Origin: a bacterium
Lineage (GTDB): Bacteria > Chloroflexota > Anaerolineae > Caldilineales > Caldilineaceae
NCBI GenBank assembly: GCA_016124945.1
Contig: WGMT01000036.1
Coordinates: 1 to 64,000, forward strand
DNA length: 64,000 nt
Direction: 5' to 3'
A program made the translations under genes and the position numbers. The notes under the pieces are model-generated. The model saw only the letters and a list, made by a program, of their open reading frames with translations. It did no database searches and was not told the origin of the DNA. The first letter of the stretch is position 1; every line of letters starts with the position of its first letter. Below, piece after piece: positions 1 through 7,882 of the stretch.

Positions 1-357
1 CCTTCTGCATTCAGTTGCCATCTTGGTTCCCTGTTCTCGATTGCCTTCGCTTTCGGTACAGACCAAGGCTATGGTTGTTCTCTTGTTAATGTGCTTTTAC
101 ATCCCCTCTACTGGGGGTGTCTAACTCCTCGCGTAATGCGTGATGCGTCAACACGATTTCGGTGAATTGGGAACCATCTTCGTCATCCAATTACGCATCA
201 CGCATTACGACAGCGGCGAAGGCGGCGAAGGCATCGACGTCCCTCCCGTCGTATTTTTGCACTTTGCCTTTGCCTTCTTCTCCCTCCTTGCACTCTCTTT
301 CCACACCCCCGATAATAGAAACGCCTCACCATCCATCCAGCACAGGGAGAAATAACC
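1..357. other. Intergenic leader with inverted repeat
   Basis: No credible gene is seen here. The only structure is a perfect 17-bp inverted repeat (132-148 with 193-209) made of cgtaatg-type heptamers, described separately. The last bases before 358 carry an AGGGAG Shine-Dalgarno (about 344-349) for the downstream aldolase-family gene. Confidence 0.6.
132..209. repeat. Heptamer-type inverted repeat, family B copy 1
   Basis: The arms at 132-148 and 193-209 are perfectly complementary over 17 bp and consist of cgtaatg/cgtgatg heptamers. Related copies occur at 9355-9448, about 36409-36494 and 38385-38461. It lies upstream of the first gene and could be the 3' hairpin of a gene to the left of the window. 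Confidence 0.8.
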
Positions 358-1248
358 ATGCCGGCAGCACCCATGCACGGGGTTTACCCGATCCTGGTGA
401 CCCCCTTCCACGAAGACGGTGTCATCGACGAAGAAAGTTTGCGACGACTGATCAACTTTAATCTTGACGCCGGTGTCCACGGGTTGGGCGTGGCGCTGGG
501 GAGCGAAATCTTCAAACTGAGCGAATCCGAACGCGATCACGTCACCCAGATTGTGGTGGACCAGGTCAACGGGCGCGTGCCCGTGGTCATCAACAGCGGC
601 GCCGCGGGGACAGACCTTGCCGTCCACTACAGCAAGTCGGCACAGGGCAAAGGCGCCGACGCGCTCATGATCATGCCCCCCACCTTCATGCCCGTTACAT
701 CCGACGAAGTGCGCGACTATTTCCGCTCCATCTCCGACGCTGTCTCCATCCCCATCTTTTTGCAAGACACGCCCAGCGCTGTGATCGGGCCGGGGCTGGC
801 GCGTCAATTGGCCGAGGAGTGCGAGTGGGTGCAGTACATCAAGGTGGAAAGCCAACCCATCACTGCCAAAGTCGCCGGTATGGTAGACGCGGCAGGTGAC
901 GTGTTGACTGTCTTTGGCGGCGCGGGGGGCGGCTATTTCATCGAAGAGATGCGGCGCGGTGGCGTAGGGACGATGCCTTTCTGCAGCCAGCCCGAAGCTT
1001 TCGTCGCCGTGTGGAACGCTTTCCAAGCCGGCGATGAAGTCACAGCGCGATCCGTCTTCGACAGCACGATCATGCCGATCAACCGCGTCGCTGCGCAGGG
1101 ATCGGGAATCTTTTACACCGTTCACAAAGAATTGCTGCGCCGTCGCGGCATCCTGCGCACCAACAAAGTGCGCAGCCCCGCCCCACCCGTCGAAGCACAG
1201 ACGATGCGCGAACTGGAGATGCTGATCCAGGAACTGTATCCAGAATAG
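358..1248 (+). CDS. DHDPS/N-acetylneuraminate lyase family aldolase or dehydratase
   Basis: This 296-residue protein is a TIM-barrel class I aldolase-family member (DapA/NanA fold). The Schiff-base lysine is visible as K162 in YIKVES. Two hallmarks of true dihydrodipicolinate synthase are absent: the Thr-Thr-Gly-Glu loop reads GVALGSE (44-50), and the catalytic tyrosine loop (YNVP in DapA) reads FLQDTP (134-139). It is therefore unlikely to make lysine. A sugar-acid aldolase or dehydratase (2-keto-3-deoxy acid type) fits better, because the next genes encode an enolase-superfamily enzyme and an aldo/keto reductase on the same strand. The ATG at 358 has an AGGGAG site 8 nt upstream. The stop codon lies in the arm of an inverted repeat. 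The family is certain; the substrate is unknown. Confidence 0.88.
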   Translation: MPAAPMHGVYPILVTPFHEDGVIDEESLRRLINFNLDAGVHGLGVALGSEIFKLSESERDHVTQIVVDQVNGRVPVVINSGAAGTDLAVHYSKSAQGKGADALMIMPPTFMPVTSDEVRDYFRSISDAVSIPIFLQDTPSAVIGPGLARQLAEECEWVQYIKVESQPITAKVAGMVDAAGDVLTVFGGAGGGYFIEEMRRGGVGTMPFCSQPEAFVAVWNAFQAGDEVTARSVFDSTIMPINRVAAQGSGIFYTVHKELLRRRGILRTNKVRSPAPPVEAQTMRELEMLIQELYPE

Positions 1249-1326
1249 AACGCGGGTTTGGCGGATCGAGCGGATTTGAGCGGATTTTTGCATATATCCG
1301 CCTCAATCTGCCCAATCCGCGTTCTA
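1241..1326. repeat. Inverted repeat, family F copy 1, overlapping a stop codon
   Basis: An imperfect inverted repeat starts inside the last codons of the upstream aldolase gene (cagaatagaacgcgg from 1241, with the stop TAG at 1246). It closes with atctgcccaatccgcgttct at about 1305-1325. Between the arms the unit gcggattt is repeated. The same 15-nt start occurs at 52216, again overlapping a stop codon. Confidence 0.75.
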
Positions 1327-1385
1327 TCCCATTTCCGTATTTGCGGTGGAATCTCTGTCACATCCTTCACTTGAGGAGAAAAACG

Positions 1386-2543
1386 ATGAAGATTGTCGAT
1401 TTGCAGGTGATCCCGTTCTGGGTGCCGCGCCGACCGTTTCGGCATGGCGAGTGGCTGCCCGAAACCAAAGTCGTGCAGACGTTGACCAAGATTGTCACCG
1501 ACGAGGGGGTCGAGGGCTACTACCTGGGCGGCCACGGACACGGTGACGCCGACGGCCTCATGCCCGACGAACGCGCCATGCTCGAAGGACGCATGAAGAA
1601 CATGCTACTCGGCCACGATCCTTTCGACCGTGAGAAGTTCTGGCATTGGATGTGGGTGGCGAACCTGCCCGAAAACATCCTCAGTGTGGTGGACATGACA
1701 TTGTGGGATCTGCAAGCCCGCTATTTCGGCGTGCCACTCAACAAATTGTTAGGCGGCTGCCGCGAGAAGATCCCCGCCTATGCCAGCACTTTTCCCAACA
1801 TGGGTACGATCCAGGACTACGCCGATCACGCGCTGGCCTGCAAAAAAGAAGGCTACACCCACTACAAGATCCACCCCTACTACTTCTACGATCCTGTGAC
1901 AAAAGAATCAGACCCCGGCCGTCCGTCGCACATTGAACAGGACATTGAAGTCTGCTACGCCATCCGCGACGCCGTTGGCGACGACATGGTGCTCAGCTAC
2001 GATCCGTGGGGCACCTACCGCACCTACGACGACGCGCTCAAAGTGGGCCGCGTGCTAGAGGAACTGGACTTTTATTGGTACGAGCACCCAATGAACGAGT
2101 ATTTGGTGGGGCTGTACGAAAAGCTCAGCGACGAGTTGGACATCCCCATCCTCTCTCCGGAGATTGCAGCGGGCAGCATCTACACCCGCGCCGACTGGAT
2201 CCGCCGCGGTGCCTCAGATCGCACACGCATCGACGTGCTGCGCGGCGGCATCACCGGCGTCAAAAAGATGACAGGTCTATGCGAAGCCTTCGGCGTACGC
2301 TGTGAGATCCACATGAGCGGCTTCGCCAATTTGCAGATCCTCGGTTCCACCAGCGCCGACGTCTGCGAATATTACGAGCGCGGCCTGCTCGCCCCCGGCA
2401 TCGATTACGAAACGCCACCACCCTACCTCGCCGCCATCGCCGACCCCATGGACGCCGACGGCTTCGTGCACCTGTCACAAGAGCCGGGGATGGGCTATCA
2501 GCTTGTGTGGGATTATATTGAGGAAAATCGGGTTAAGGAGTAA
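1386..2543 (+). CDS. Enolase superfamily dehydratase/racemase (MR type)
   Basis: This 385-residue protein is a mandelate racemase/muconate lactonizing enzyme family member, with an N-terminal capping domain and a C-terminal barrel. Spacing identifies likely metal ligands D206 (SYDPWG), E233 (WYEHP) and E259 (SPEIAAG), about 26 residues apart as in mandelate racemase. Candidate acid/base residues are K161 in YKIHPY (a KxH rather than KxK pattern) and the D283-H309 dyad (RIDVLRGG, EIHMSG). It probably dehydrates or epimerises a sugar acid. An earlier in-frame start at 1341 was rejected because the ATG at 1386 has GAGGAG 7 nt upstream. It appears to form an operon with the DHDPS-like gene and the aldo/keto reductase, which starts 4 nt after its stop. 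The substrate cannot be read from the sequence. Confidence 0.92.
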   Translation: MKIVDLQVIPFWVPRRPFRHGEWLPETKVVQTLTKIVTDEGVEGYYLGGHGHGDADGLMPDERAMLEGRMKNMLLGHDPFDREKFWHWMWVANLPENILSVVDMTLWDLQARYFGVPLNKLLGGCREKIPAYASTFPNMGTIQDYADHALACKKEGYTHYKIHPYYFYDPVTKESDPGRPSHIEQDIEVCYAIRDAVGDDMVLSYDPWGTYRTYDDALKVGRVLEELDFYWYEHPMNEYLVGLYEKLSDELDIPILSPEIAAGSIYTRADWIRRGASDRTRIDVLRGGITGVKKMTGLCEAFGVRCEIHMSGFANLQILGSTSADVCEYYERGLLAPGIDYETPPPYLAAIADPMDADGFVHLSQEPGMGYQLVWDYIEENRVKE

Positions 2544-2547
2544 CCAC

Positions 2548-3453
2548 ATGCACTATCGACCGCTGGGACGCACCGGCGCGCACGTTTCTGAGATTGGGAT
2601 GGGCTGTAACCGGCTCGGGGAAAAGCAGGAACCGGACGCACACTGGATCGGGCTTGTCCACGCCGCTGTGGACCTGGGGATCACGGTCTTCGATACGGCG
2701 GAAGCCTACGGCTGGGGACGCAGCGAGACGATCATCGGGCAGGCCATCGGCAACCGCCAGGACGTGCTCATCGCATCCAAAGTGAGCCGAGACCGCGAAA
2801 CCGGCGCCAAAGAATGGCAGCCCGAACGCATCATCGCCCGCGCCGAAGAGAGCCTGCGCCACCTGCAACGTGACACCATCGACATTTACCAACTCCACAG
2901 CCCCAGCCTGGCCGAGATGCAGTCCTACGATTGGCCCAAGGCAATGGACACACTCAAGCAACAGGGCAAGATCCGCTTTTCGGGTGTCTCGATCAATGAC
3001 GCCGAAAGCGGGCGCTGGCTCATTGAAAACGGGCTGGCCCAGGTGCTGCAAGTGGACTACAGCATGTTGGTCACCGGGGTGGGGAACGAGATCTTTCCAC
3101 TGGCCGAGGAACATGGGGTGGGCATTCTGATCCGCATGCCCATGGCGCGCGGCGTGTTGACGGGGAAATTCACCGAAAAAAACGACACCGAAGGTCACCG
3201 CGCCGCCATGCTGGGCGAAAAGCTGGACGACATGATTGTCCACGCGCGGCAACTTGCCCCCATCGCCGAACGACACGACGGCAGCTTCGGCCAGTTTGCA
3301 CTGCGCTACGCCGTCAGTCCTAAAGCCGTTTCGGCGGCGATTCCCGGCGCGCGCACCATCGAACAGTTGACGCAAAACGTCGCCGCGTCTAACGGCTACG
3401 GTCTAGACAAAGCCACGCTGGCCGAAATTGCGGCTATTCAGGCGACATGGTGA
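2548..3453 (+). CDS. Aldo/keto reductase
   Basis: This 301-residue NAD(P)H-dependent oxidoreductase has the AKR tetrad in order: Asp and Tyr in FDTAEAYGWG, Lys in IASKVSR, and His in YQLHSP. The C-terminal cofactor region (SAAIPGARTIEQL) is typical of the family. The start at ATG 2548 follows AAGGAG closely and sits 4 nt after the upstream stop, so it is probably translated from the same message. The longer start at 2503 would overlap the enolase-family gene and was rejected. Its 3' end overlaps the convergent HAD gene by 20 bp. In this context it probably reduces or oxidises a sugar or sugar-acid intermediate; the exact substrate is unknown. Confidence 0.93.
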   Translation: MHYRPLGRTGAHVSEIGMGCNRLGEKQEPDAHWIGLVHAAVDLGITVFDTAEAYGWGRSETIIGQAIGNRQDVLIASKVSRDRETGAKEWQPERIIARAEESLRHLQRDTIDIYQLHSPSLAEMQSYDWPKAMDTLKQQGKIRFSGVSINDAESGRWLIENGLAQVLQVDYSMLVTGVGNEIFPLAEEHGVGILIRMPMARGVLTGKFTEKNDTEGHRAAMLGEKLDDMIVHARQLAPIAERHDGSFGQFALRYAVSPKAVSAAIPGARTIEQLTQNVAASNGYGLDKATLAEIAAIQATW

Positions 3454-4306
3454 TCCCCATCGGTTCGAGCACGAACTTCTGCATGGCCACGGCGGCGCCG
3501 TCCTCTTCGATGGGGGGGGCCACCCAGTTGGCCACAGATTTTACGGCCTCAGTAGACTGCCCCATCGCCACGCCAAAGCCCGCCAGTTGCAGCATGGGGA
3601 TGTCGTTGTCATTGTCACCAATCACGAGGACTCGGCCGGCGTCGATCTGCAAGTGGGCGAGCAGTTGACGCAGACCTTCGCCCTTGTCGATGCCGGCGGC
3701 GGTGCCTTCGACCAGCAGATCGTGGGTGCGGGTGACATGCAGCGCCGGCCCAAAGGTGGTGGAAAGGAAGGCGCTGAATTCTTCTTCAATGGAGCGAGGG
3801 TTGAAGAAGATAAACTTGAACGCCGTGTGGGCATGACCATTGCGCAGCAGATCGTAGAAGCGGGCGTGCAGACGACGTGGCGCGCCCAACCAATGATCAT
3901 AGAAGTCGGGATCGTCCTCTTCGCGGTTTTGGTAGACATGCACATCGCCGTTGCCGTCGCTCACATAGAGCGCGGTGACAGGCCCGCTCTGGTCCACCCA
4001 CTGCGCCACGGCCAGCGCCAATTCCCCGGGCAGGAGCGCCTCGAAGATCACCTCACCAGTACGCGGATGGGCCACCACAGCACCTTGCGTGGTGACCACG
4101 GGCAGTTGGATCGCGAGCCGTTGCGCCGCGCCGCGCACGTAACCCAAGACGCGCCCCGTGGCAATCGTCACCGGCACGCCCGCTGCCTGTACACGGGCAA
4201 TTGTATCGACCACATTGTCCGAAAATCCATTCTCAAAACGTTTGTCCAGAATCGTGCCGTCCAGATCGACGACGACGAGATCGAAGGGGCGAGAAGTGTT
4301 CACCAC
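3434..4306 (-). CDS. Cof-type HAD superfamily hydrolase
   Basis: This 290-residue protein carries the HAD motifs in order: DLDGTILD near the N-terminus (motif I with nucleophile Asp), TIATGR (motif II Thr), a conserved Lys in GIDKGEGL (motif III), and GDNDNDIPML (motif IV acidic residues). The C2-type cap between motifs II and III fits the Cof/YidA sugar-phosphatase subfamily, so it probably dephosphorylates sugar phosphates or related metabolites. The start is GTG at 4306, with a second GTG directly after it. The Shine-Dalgarno is weak, so the start is uncertain by a codon. The gene converges on the aldo/keto reductase and overlaps it by 20 bp. Confidence 0.9.
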   Translation of the reverse strand: MVNTSRPFDLVVVDLDGTILDKRFENGFSDNVVDTIARVQAAGVPVTIATGRVLGYVRGAAQRLAIQLPVVTTQGAVVAHPRTGEVIFEALLPGELALAVAQWVDQSGPVTALYVSDGNGDVHVYQNREEDDPDFYDHWLGAPRRLHARFYDLLRNGHAHTAFKFIFFNPRSIEEEFSAFLSTTFGPALHVTRTHDLLVEGTAAGIDKGEGLRQLLAHLQIDAGRVLVIGDNDNDIPMLQLAGFGVAMGQSTEAVKSVANWVAPPIEEDGAAVAMQKFVLEPMGITMSPE

Positions 4307-4331
4307 AGGAATGTCTTTCTGAAAATCGTCT

Positions 4332-4393
4332 AAAAAAGAAGATGAGATGATGGGATGACGAGGTCAGCCTCGTCATCCCATCATCTCATCTTC
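4332..4393 (-). terminator. Intrinsic terminator of the prmC operon
   Basis: A perfect 26-bp stem (4338-4363 with 4368-4393) and 4-nt loop is followed, on the minus strand, by six T residues (4332-4337). It lies 43 nt beyond the prmC stop, so it should end the phosphoribosyltransferase-prfA-prmC transcript. Confidence 0.88.
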
Positions 4394-4435
4394 ATGCCAA
4401 AACGCCAATTCAGTCAAACAAAGCTGAATTATTCT

Positions 4436-5620
4436 CTAAAACTCTATCGTCACCATGCGAATGTGGCCGCTGTAGTCGCGACGCATGCCTACATAGGTGG
4501 GTTTCGGACGCATGGCCTTGGCCAATTTGATGACATCGTCTCCTTGTTCGGAGCCGATTTCAAGCAGCACTGCACCCTTGGGCTTTAGGTGGGCATGAAC
4601 CTGCTGCAAGAGTCGCTCAATAACGTCAAGACCCAGCGCGCCTGCTTTTAAGGCCAGTTGCGGCTCATAGTTGCGGATGTCGGGTGAAAGGGTCTGATAG
4701 TCTTTGTCGGTGATGTAAGGCAGGTTGGCCACGATCAGGTCTACCGGTTCGGGTAGGGCGGCAAGCAAATCGCTCTGCAAGAAGGTGACAGGATTTTGTG
4801 GGGCCAGTCGGTCGGCATTAGCCTGCGCCACCGCCAATGCCCCTGCGCTGACATCCAACCCGTAGACCTTCGTCTCAGGCGCGTGGACGGCAACGGTGAC
4901 GGCAATGGCGCCGCTCCCGGTGCCCACATCGGCCACGACGACGCGGCGATTGTTGCGATCTTGGATCTGACCGAGGGCAAGATCAACGAGTAGTTCAGTC
5001 TCGGGTCGAGGGATCAGCACACGCCGATCCACATAGAAGTCCATGCCATAGAATTCTTTGCGGCCGATGAGGTAGGCCACTGGTTCACGACAGACACGTC
5101 GCGCCACAAGTTCAGTGAATTGTTCGGCTTCGAACGGGTCTAGCGGATACTCATGGTGGGCGAACAGCCAGCTTCGATCTTGATGCAACACATGACAAAG
5201 CAGCACCTGCGCGTCGAGGCGAGCGCTGTCGCAGCCGGCTTCGTTGAGCCGTTGCACTGCAGAGACAAGGGCGCGGCCAACAGGCGTCGACGGCGTCAAT
5301 GTCCACTTGATTGATTGGCTGCCCAGTGATGAGTGCGCATCAAAAGCGTTGGGTGACTTTGCCGAGGGATCGTCTCCATCTTCCAACGGAGTCGTTGTTT
5401 GCATAGCAGACCGTGTCGATGCTGGGTCGCGCCTGACCCCGGCGGATGATTGGGTGGCGATTGAATGGATTTTGAATGGATCGGTAAGCGATGTAGGCTG
5501 CGAGTGCTGCAAGGATGTGTCGGTTGAGTGGATGACGGTTCGCTCTTTCTCCCACCATTGGGATCGTAGAGACTTAGATTCACGGGATGCCGGTCGGACG
5601 TTGACCTGCAAAATAGCCAA
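4436..5620 (-). CDS. prmC: Release factor glutamine methyltransferase PrmC with N-terminal extension
   Basis: PrmC N5-methylates the Gln of the GGQ motif in release factors, using SAM. The enzyme domain starts around residue 110. It has the helical N-terminal RF-binding region (SARLDAQVLLCHVL), RKEFYGMDF with RVLIPRPETELLV, the SAM-binding VADVGTGSGAIAV, and the catalytic N-x-P-Y type motif as NLPYIT. The protein is 394 residues long, against about 280 for typical PrmC, because a polar, Ser/Thr-rich extension of about 100 residues precedes the domain. The start is TTG at 5620, chosen because a perfect AAGGAGGT lies 5 nt upstream. An internal ATG at 5404 would give a conventional length but has no Shine-Dalgarno. 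The gene is downstream of prfA, the usual partner, although separated by 387 bp. Confidence 0.93.
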   Translation of the reverse strand: MAILQVNVRPASRESKSLRSQWWEKERTVIHSTDTSLQHSQPTSLTDPFKIHSIATQSSAGVRRDPASTRSAMQTTTPLEDGDDPSAKSPNAFDAHSSLGSQSIKWTLTPSTPVGRALVSAVQRLNEAGCDSARLDAQVLLCHVLHQDRSWLFAHHEYPLDPFEAEQFTELVARRVCREPVAYLIGRKEFYGMDFYVDRRVLIPRPETELLVDLALGQIQDRNNRRVVVADVGTGSGAIAVTVAVHAPETKVYGLDVSAGALAVAQANADRLAPQNPVTFLQSDLLAALPEPVDLIVANLPYITDKDYQTLSPDIRNYEPQLALKAGALGLDVIERLLQQVHAHLKPKGAVLLEIGSEQGDDVIKLAKAMRPKPTYVGMRRDYSGHIRMVTIEF

Positions 5621-6007
5621 GACTACCTCCTTATGTGTTGCTATCCTTTAATATCGCCGGTTCGTCTTTGAGCCGACAGACGGCGCCACGTGCGCCAGGA
5701 TAAAAACGTACACGAGACGATAAACGCACTGTAGGTGGAAAGTGTTCCATACCTAACTTTCACTTTATTTTAGGACAAGCCAGGCTGCCTGTCGATGCGT
5801 GAAGGGTACTGGGGTGCATTTCAGATTTGGGGCAGTACCCTTCCGGGAAGAGGTCAACACTGTGATGCAGTCCACATTATCTCGCTGACCCCTCCCGGTT
5901 GGTCGATCTCGCCCCAACTTTAATTACACCAAGAGTACTGACTTCCTGACGTATTCTCTGTCAGCTTTCCCACACGCACTGCCGATACACAGACAAGCAA
6001 GCGGATC
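5621..6007 (-). other. Long structured prfA-prmC intergenic region
   Basis: These 387 bp separate prfA from prmC, which are normally almost contiguous. No ORF is convincing. An 11-bp perfect inverted repeat occurs (gaagggtactg 5801-5811 with cagtacccttc 5833-5843). A second, imperfect one pairs about 5843-5856 with 5886-5899. The prmC Shine-Dalgarno lies at 5626-5633. It could be a structured leader, an internal promoter region or the remnant of a repeat insertion. Confidence 0.45.
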
Positions 6008-7090
6008 TTACACAGTCTCGCCCATTTCTTGCAAGCGTTCTGCTTGATCTTGAGTGGCGAGTTCTTCGATAAATTCGTCCAGGTCGCCGTTGAGCACAGC
6101 ATCGAGGCGGTGGACGGTTCTGTTGATGCGGTGATCGGTGACGCGGCTTTGCGGGAAGTTGTAGGTGCGAATCTTCTCGCTGCGGTCGCCGGAGCCGATC
6201 TGGGTTTTGCGTGCCGAGCCCTGTGCATCCATCTGGCGCTGCATCTCCATATCATAGAGCTTGCTGCGCAAGATGCGCATGGCTTTGATACGGTTCTGCA
6301 ACTGGCTTTTCTCGTCTTGACAACTGATGACGATACCTGTGGGCAGGTGGGTGAGGCGCACGGCAGAGTCGGTGGTGTTGACGCTCTGCCCACCGGGGCC
6401 GCTGCTACGGAAGACGTCGATCTTGATATCGTTCAAGTTGACTTCGATTTCGACTTCTTCGGCTTCGGGCAACACGGCGACGGTGGCAGTGCTGGTGTGA
6501 ATGCGTCCTTGGCTCTCGGTAGCGGGGACACGTTGCACGCGGTGTACGCCGGATTCGTACTTCAGCTTGCTGTAAGCGCCTTTGCCACGCACGTTGAGGA
6601 TCACCTCTTTGAAGCCCCCCACACCGGTATCGTTGGCGCTCATGATTTCGGTTTTGAAGCGATGTTCTTCGGCCCAGCGCGTGTACATACGCAGCAGGTC
6701 TGCGGCAAAGAGGCCGGCTTCGTCGCCGCCCGCACCGGCACGGATTTCAACGATTACGTCTTTTTCGTCGTTGGGATCAGCGGGCAGGAGCAGCCGCTTC
6801 AGTTCTCTTTCCAGCCGCACTTCTTCGTCTTCCAACGAATCAATTTCCATGCGCGCCAGTTCGGCCATCTCAGGATCGTCGCTCTCGTTGTAGAGAGCAC
6901 GGCTTTCTTTGAGTTGGCGTAGGGTGGATTTGTAGTCTCGATAGGCTGTCACCAGCATTTCGAGGCTACTCCGTTCTTGGGCGAGTTCGGTCATACGCCC
7001 ATAGTCGGCGATGACATCGGGATCGGAGAGCAGGCGGTTTAGTTCATCGAAACGAATTTCGATTCTGTGCAGTTGATCGTCGAGGCTCAT
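6008..7090 (-). CDS. prfA: Peptide chain release factor 1
   Basis: RF1 terminates translation at UAA and UAG codons. The 360-residue length is standard. The peptidyl-transferase GGQ motif is in SSGPGGQSVNTTDSAVRL, and the domain with GAGGDEAGLFA is characteristic of class I release factors. The gene starts 14 nt after the upstream phosphoribosyltransferase stop, consistent with one transcript, and prmC (its modifying enzyme) follows. The ATG at 7090 has only a weak Shine-Dalgarno, consistent with translational coupling. Confidence 0.97.
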   Translation of the reverse strand: MSLDDQLHRIEIRFDELNRLLSDPDVIADYGRMTELAQERSSLEMLVTAYRDYKSTLRQLKESRALYNESDDPEMAELARMEIDSLEDEEVRLERELKRLLLPADPNDEKDVIVEIRAGAGGDEAGLFAADLLRMYTRWAEEHRFKTEIMSANDTGVGGFKEVILNVRGKGAYSKLKYESGVHRVQRVPATESQGRIHTSTATVAVLPEAEEVEIEVNLNDIKIDVFRSSGPGGQSVNTTDSAVRLTHLPTGIVISCQDEKSQLQNRIKAMRILRSKLYDMEMQRQMDAQGSARKTQIGSGDRSEKIRTYNFPQSRVTDHRINRTVHRLDAVLNGDLDEFIEELATQDQAERLQEMGETV

Positions 7091-7104
7091 ATGTTTTATT
7101 TCGA

Positions 7105-7656
7105 TCAGTCAGTAAAGACGGGCAAGTTGCCCAGTGCAATAATATCGGACCACTCGCCATTGTTGCCTTCGGTGAAGACGGCCATTTCGCCTACCACCTG
7201 GCCCCCGGCGGCGGCAATTAGCTTGCGCATCCCGCGTAGTGTGTTGCCGGTGCTGATGACGTCATCGACGAGCAGCGCCTGCTTACCTTCGAGCAGAGGA
7301 CGATCTTTGCCGTCGACGTAGAGCGTCTGCGGTACGCCGGTGGTGATGCTCACCACTTCTGTCTCCAAACAGTTGACCATGTAGGGTTTGCGATACTTGC
7401 GCACCACGACATAGGGCAAACCGGAACGGAGCGAGAGGGCATGTCCTAGCGGCACGGCTTTGACTTCGGGCACCAGAATCACTTCGGCAGCCACAGGGAC
7501 GCGCTGCGCCAATAACTCAACCGATTGCTCGACGACTTCGGTGTCGCCTAACATGTTGAAAATGGCAATTTTGACGTTGGGCGCAACGGCGAAAATCGGC
7601 AGTTCACGCGTCACGTCGCCAATCTGCACAGTGTAGGTACGACCATCGAAGCTCAT
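7105..7656 (-). CDS. Type I phosphoribosyltransferase (Apt/PurR-like)
   Basis: This protein of about 183 residues has the PRPP-binding loop ALLVDDVISTGNTL and a pyrophosphate-loop region around VVVRKYRKPYM, which resembles adenine phosphoribosyltransferases. It probably salvages a purine base to the nucleotide using PRPP. A regulatory role as in PurR-like proteins cannot be excluded. The ATG at 7656 is preceded by AAGGAG at a spacing of 8 nt; an upstream TTG at 7674 was rejected. It is the first gene of a unit with prfA and prmC, and a promoter with an extended -10 lies just upstream. Confidence 0.85.
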   Translation of the reverse strand: MSFDGRTYTVQIGDVTRELPIFAVAPNVKIAIFNMLGDTEVVEQSVELLAQRVPVAAEVILVPEVKAVPLGHALSLRSGLPYVVVRKYRKPYMVNCLETEVVSITTGVPQTLYVDGKDRPLLEGKQALLVDDVISTGNTLRGMRKLIAAAGGQVVGEMAVFTEGNNGEWSDIIALGNLPVFTD

Positions 7657-7715
7657 CAACCTTGCTCCTTGCAAGTGTCTGCCCTGAATTTGCGCTTCAG
7701 GATTGGTTCAACCGG

Positions 7716-7744
7716 TTGTCGCACAACGGTGCGTAACGTATAAT
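7716..7744 (+). promoter_or_regulatory. Sigma70-type promoter for the MFS exporter gene
   Basis: TTGTCG (7716-7721) and a perfect TATAAT (7739-7744) are spaced by 17 bp. The promoter points to the exporter gene at 7883 with a leader of about 130 nt. It lies between and overlaps divergent control signals for the phosphoribosyltransferase. Confidence 0.6.
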
Positions 7745-7788
7745 AGTCACCGTTCTTCGCGCGTGAGGGCTGCACGCAAAACAATAAA

Positions 7789-7816
7789 ATTATAGCATAT
7801 GGCCGCTACAGCCCAA
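7789..7816 (-). promoter_or_regulatory. Extended -10 promoter for the phosphoribosyltransferase-prfA-prmC unit
   Basis: On the minus strand, TGCTATAAT (7797 down to 7789) is an extended -10 element. A weak TTGGGC (7816-7811) stands 16 bp upstream. The leader to the ATG at 7656 would be about 125 nt. Confidence 0.5.
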
Positions 7817-7882
7817 AGAAAGCCGACGCCCCGCTGCATTCTGTTCTTGGGCCACTCTCCTTGAAAAGGACCCCTCAAAACT

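Noticed and set aside
205..1293. Long minus-strand ORF opposite the DHDPS-like gene
   Set aside because: It is the antisense shadow of a well-supported aldolase-family gene and its product resembles no known family.
1341..1385. Upstream start for the first enolase-family gene
   Set aside because: The ATG at 1386 has a good ribosome-binding site and matches the family start MKIVDLQ.
5402..5404. Internal ATG as the start of prmC
   Set aside because: It lacks a ribosome-binding site, while the TTG at 5620 has a perfect one. It is kept as an alternative only.
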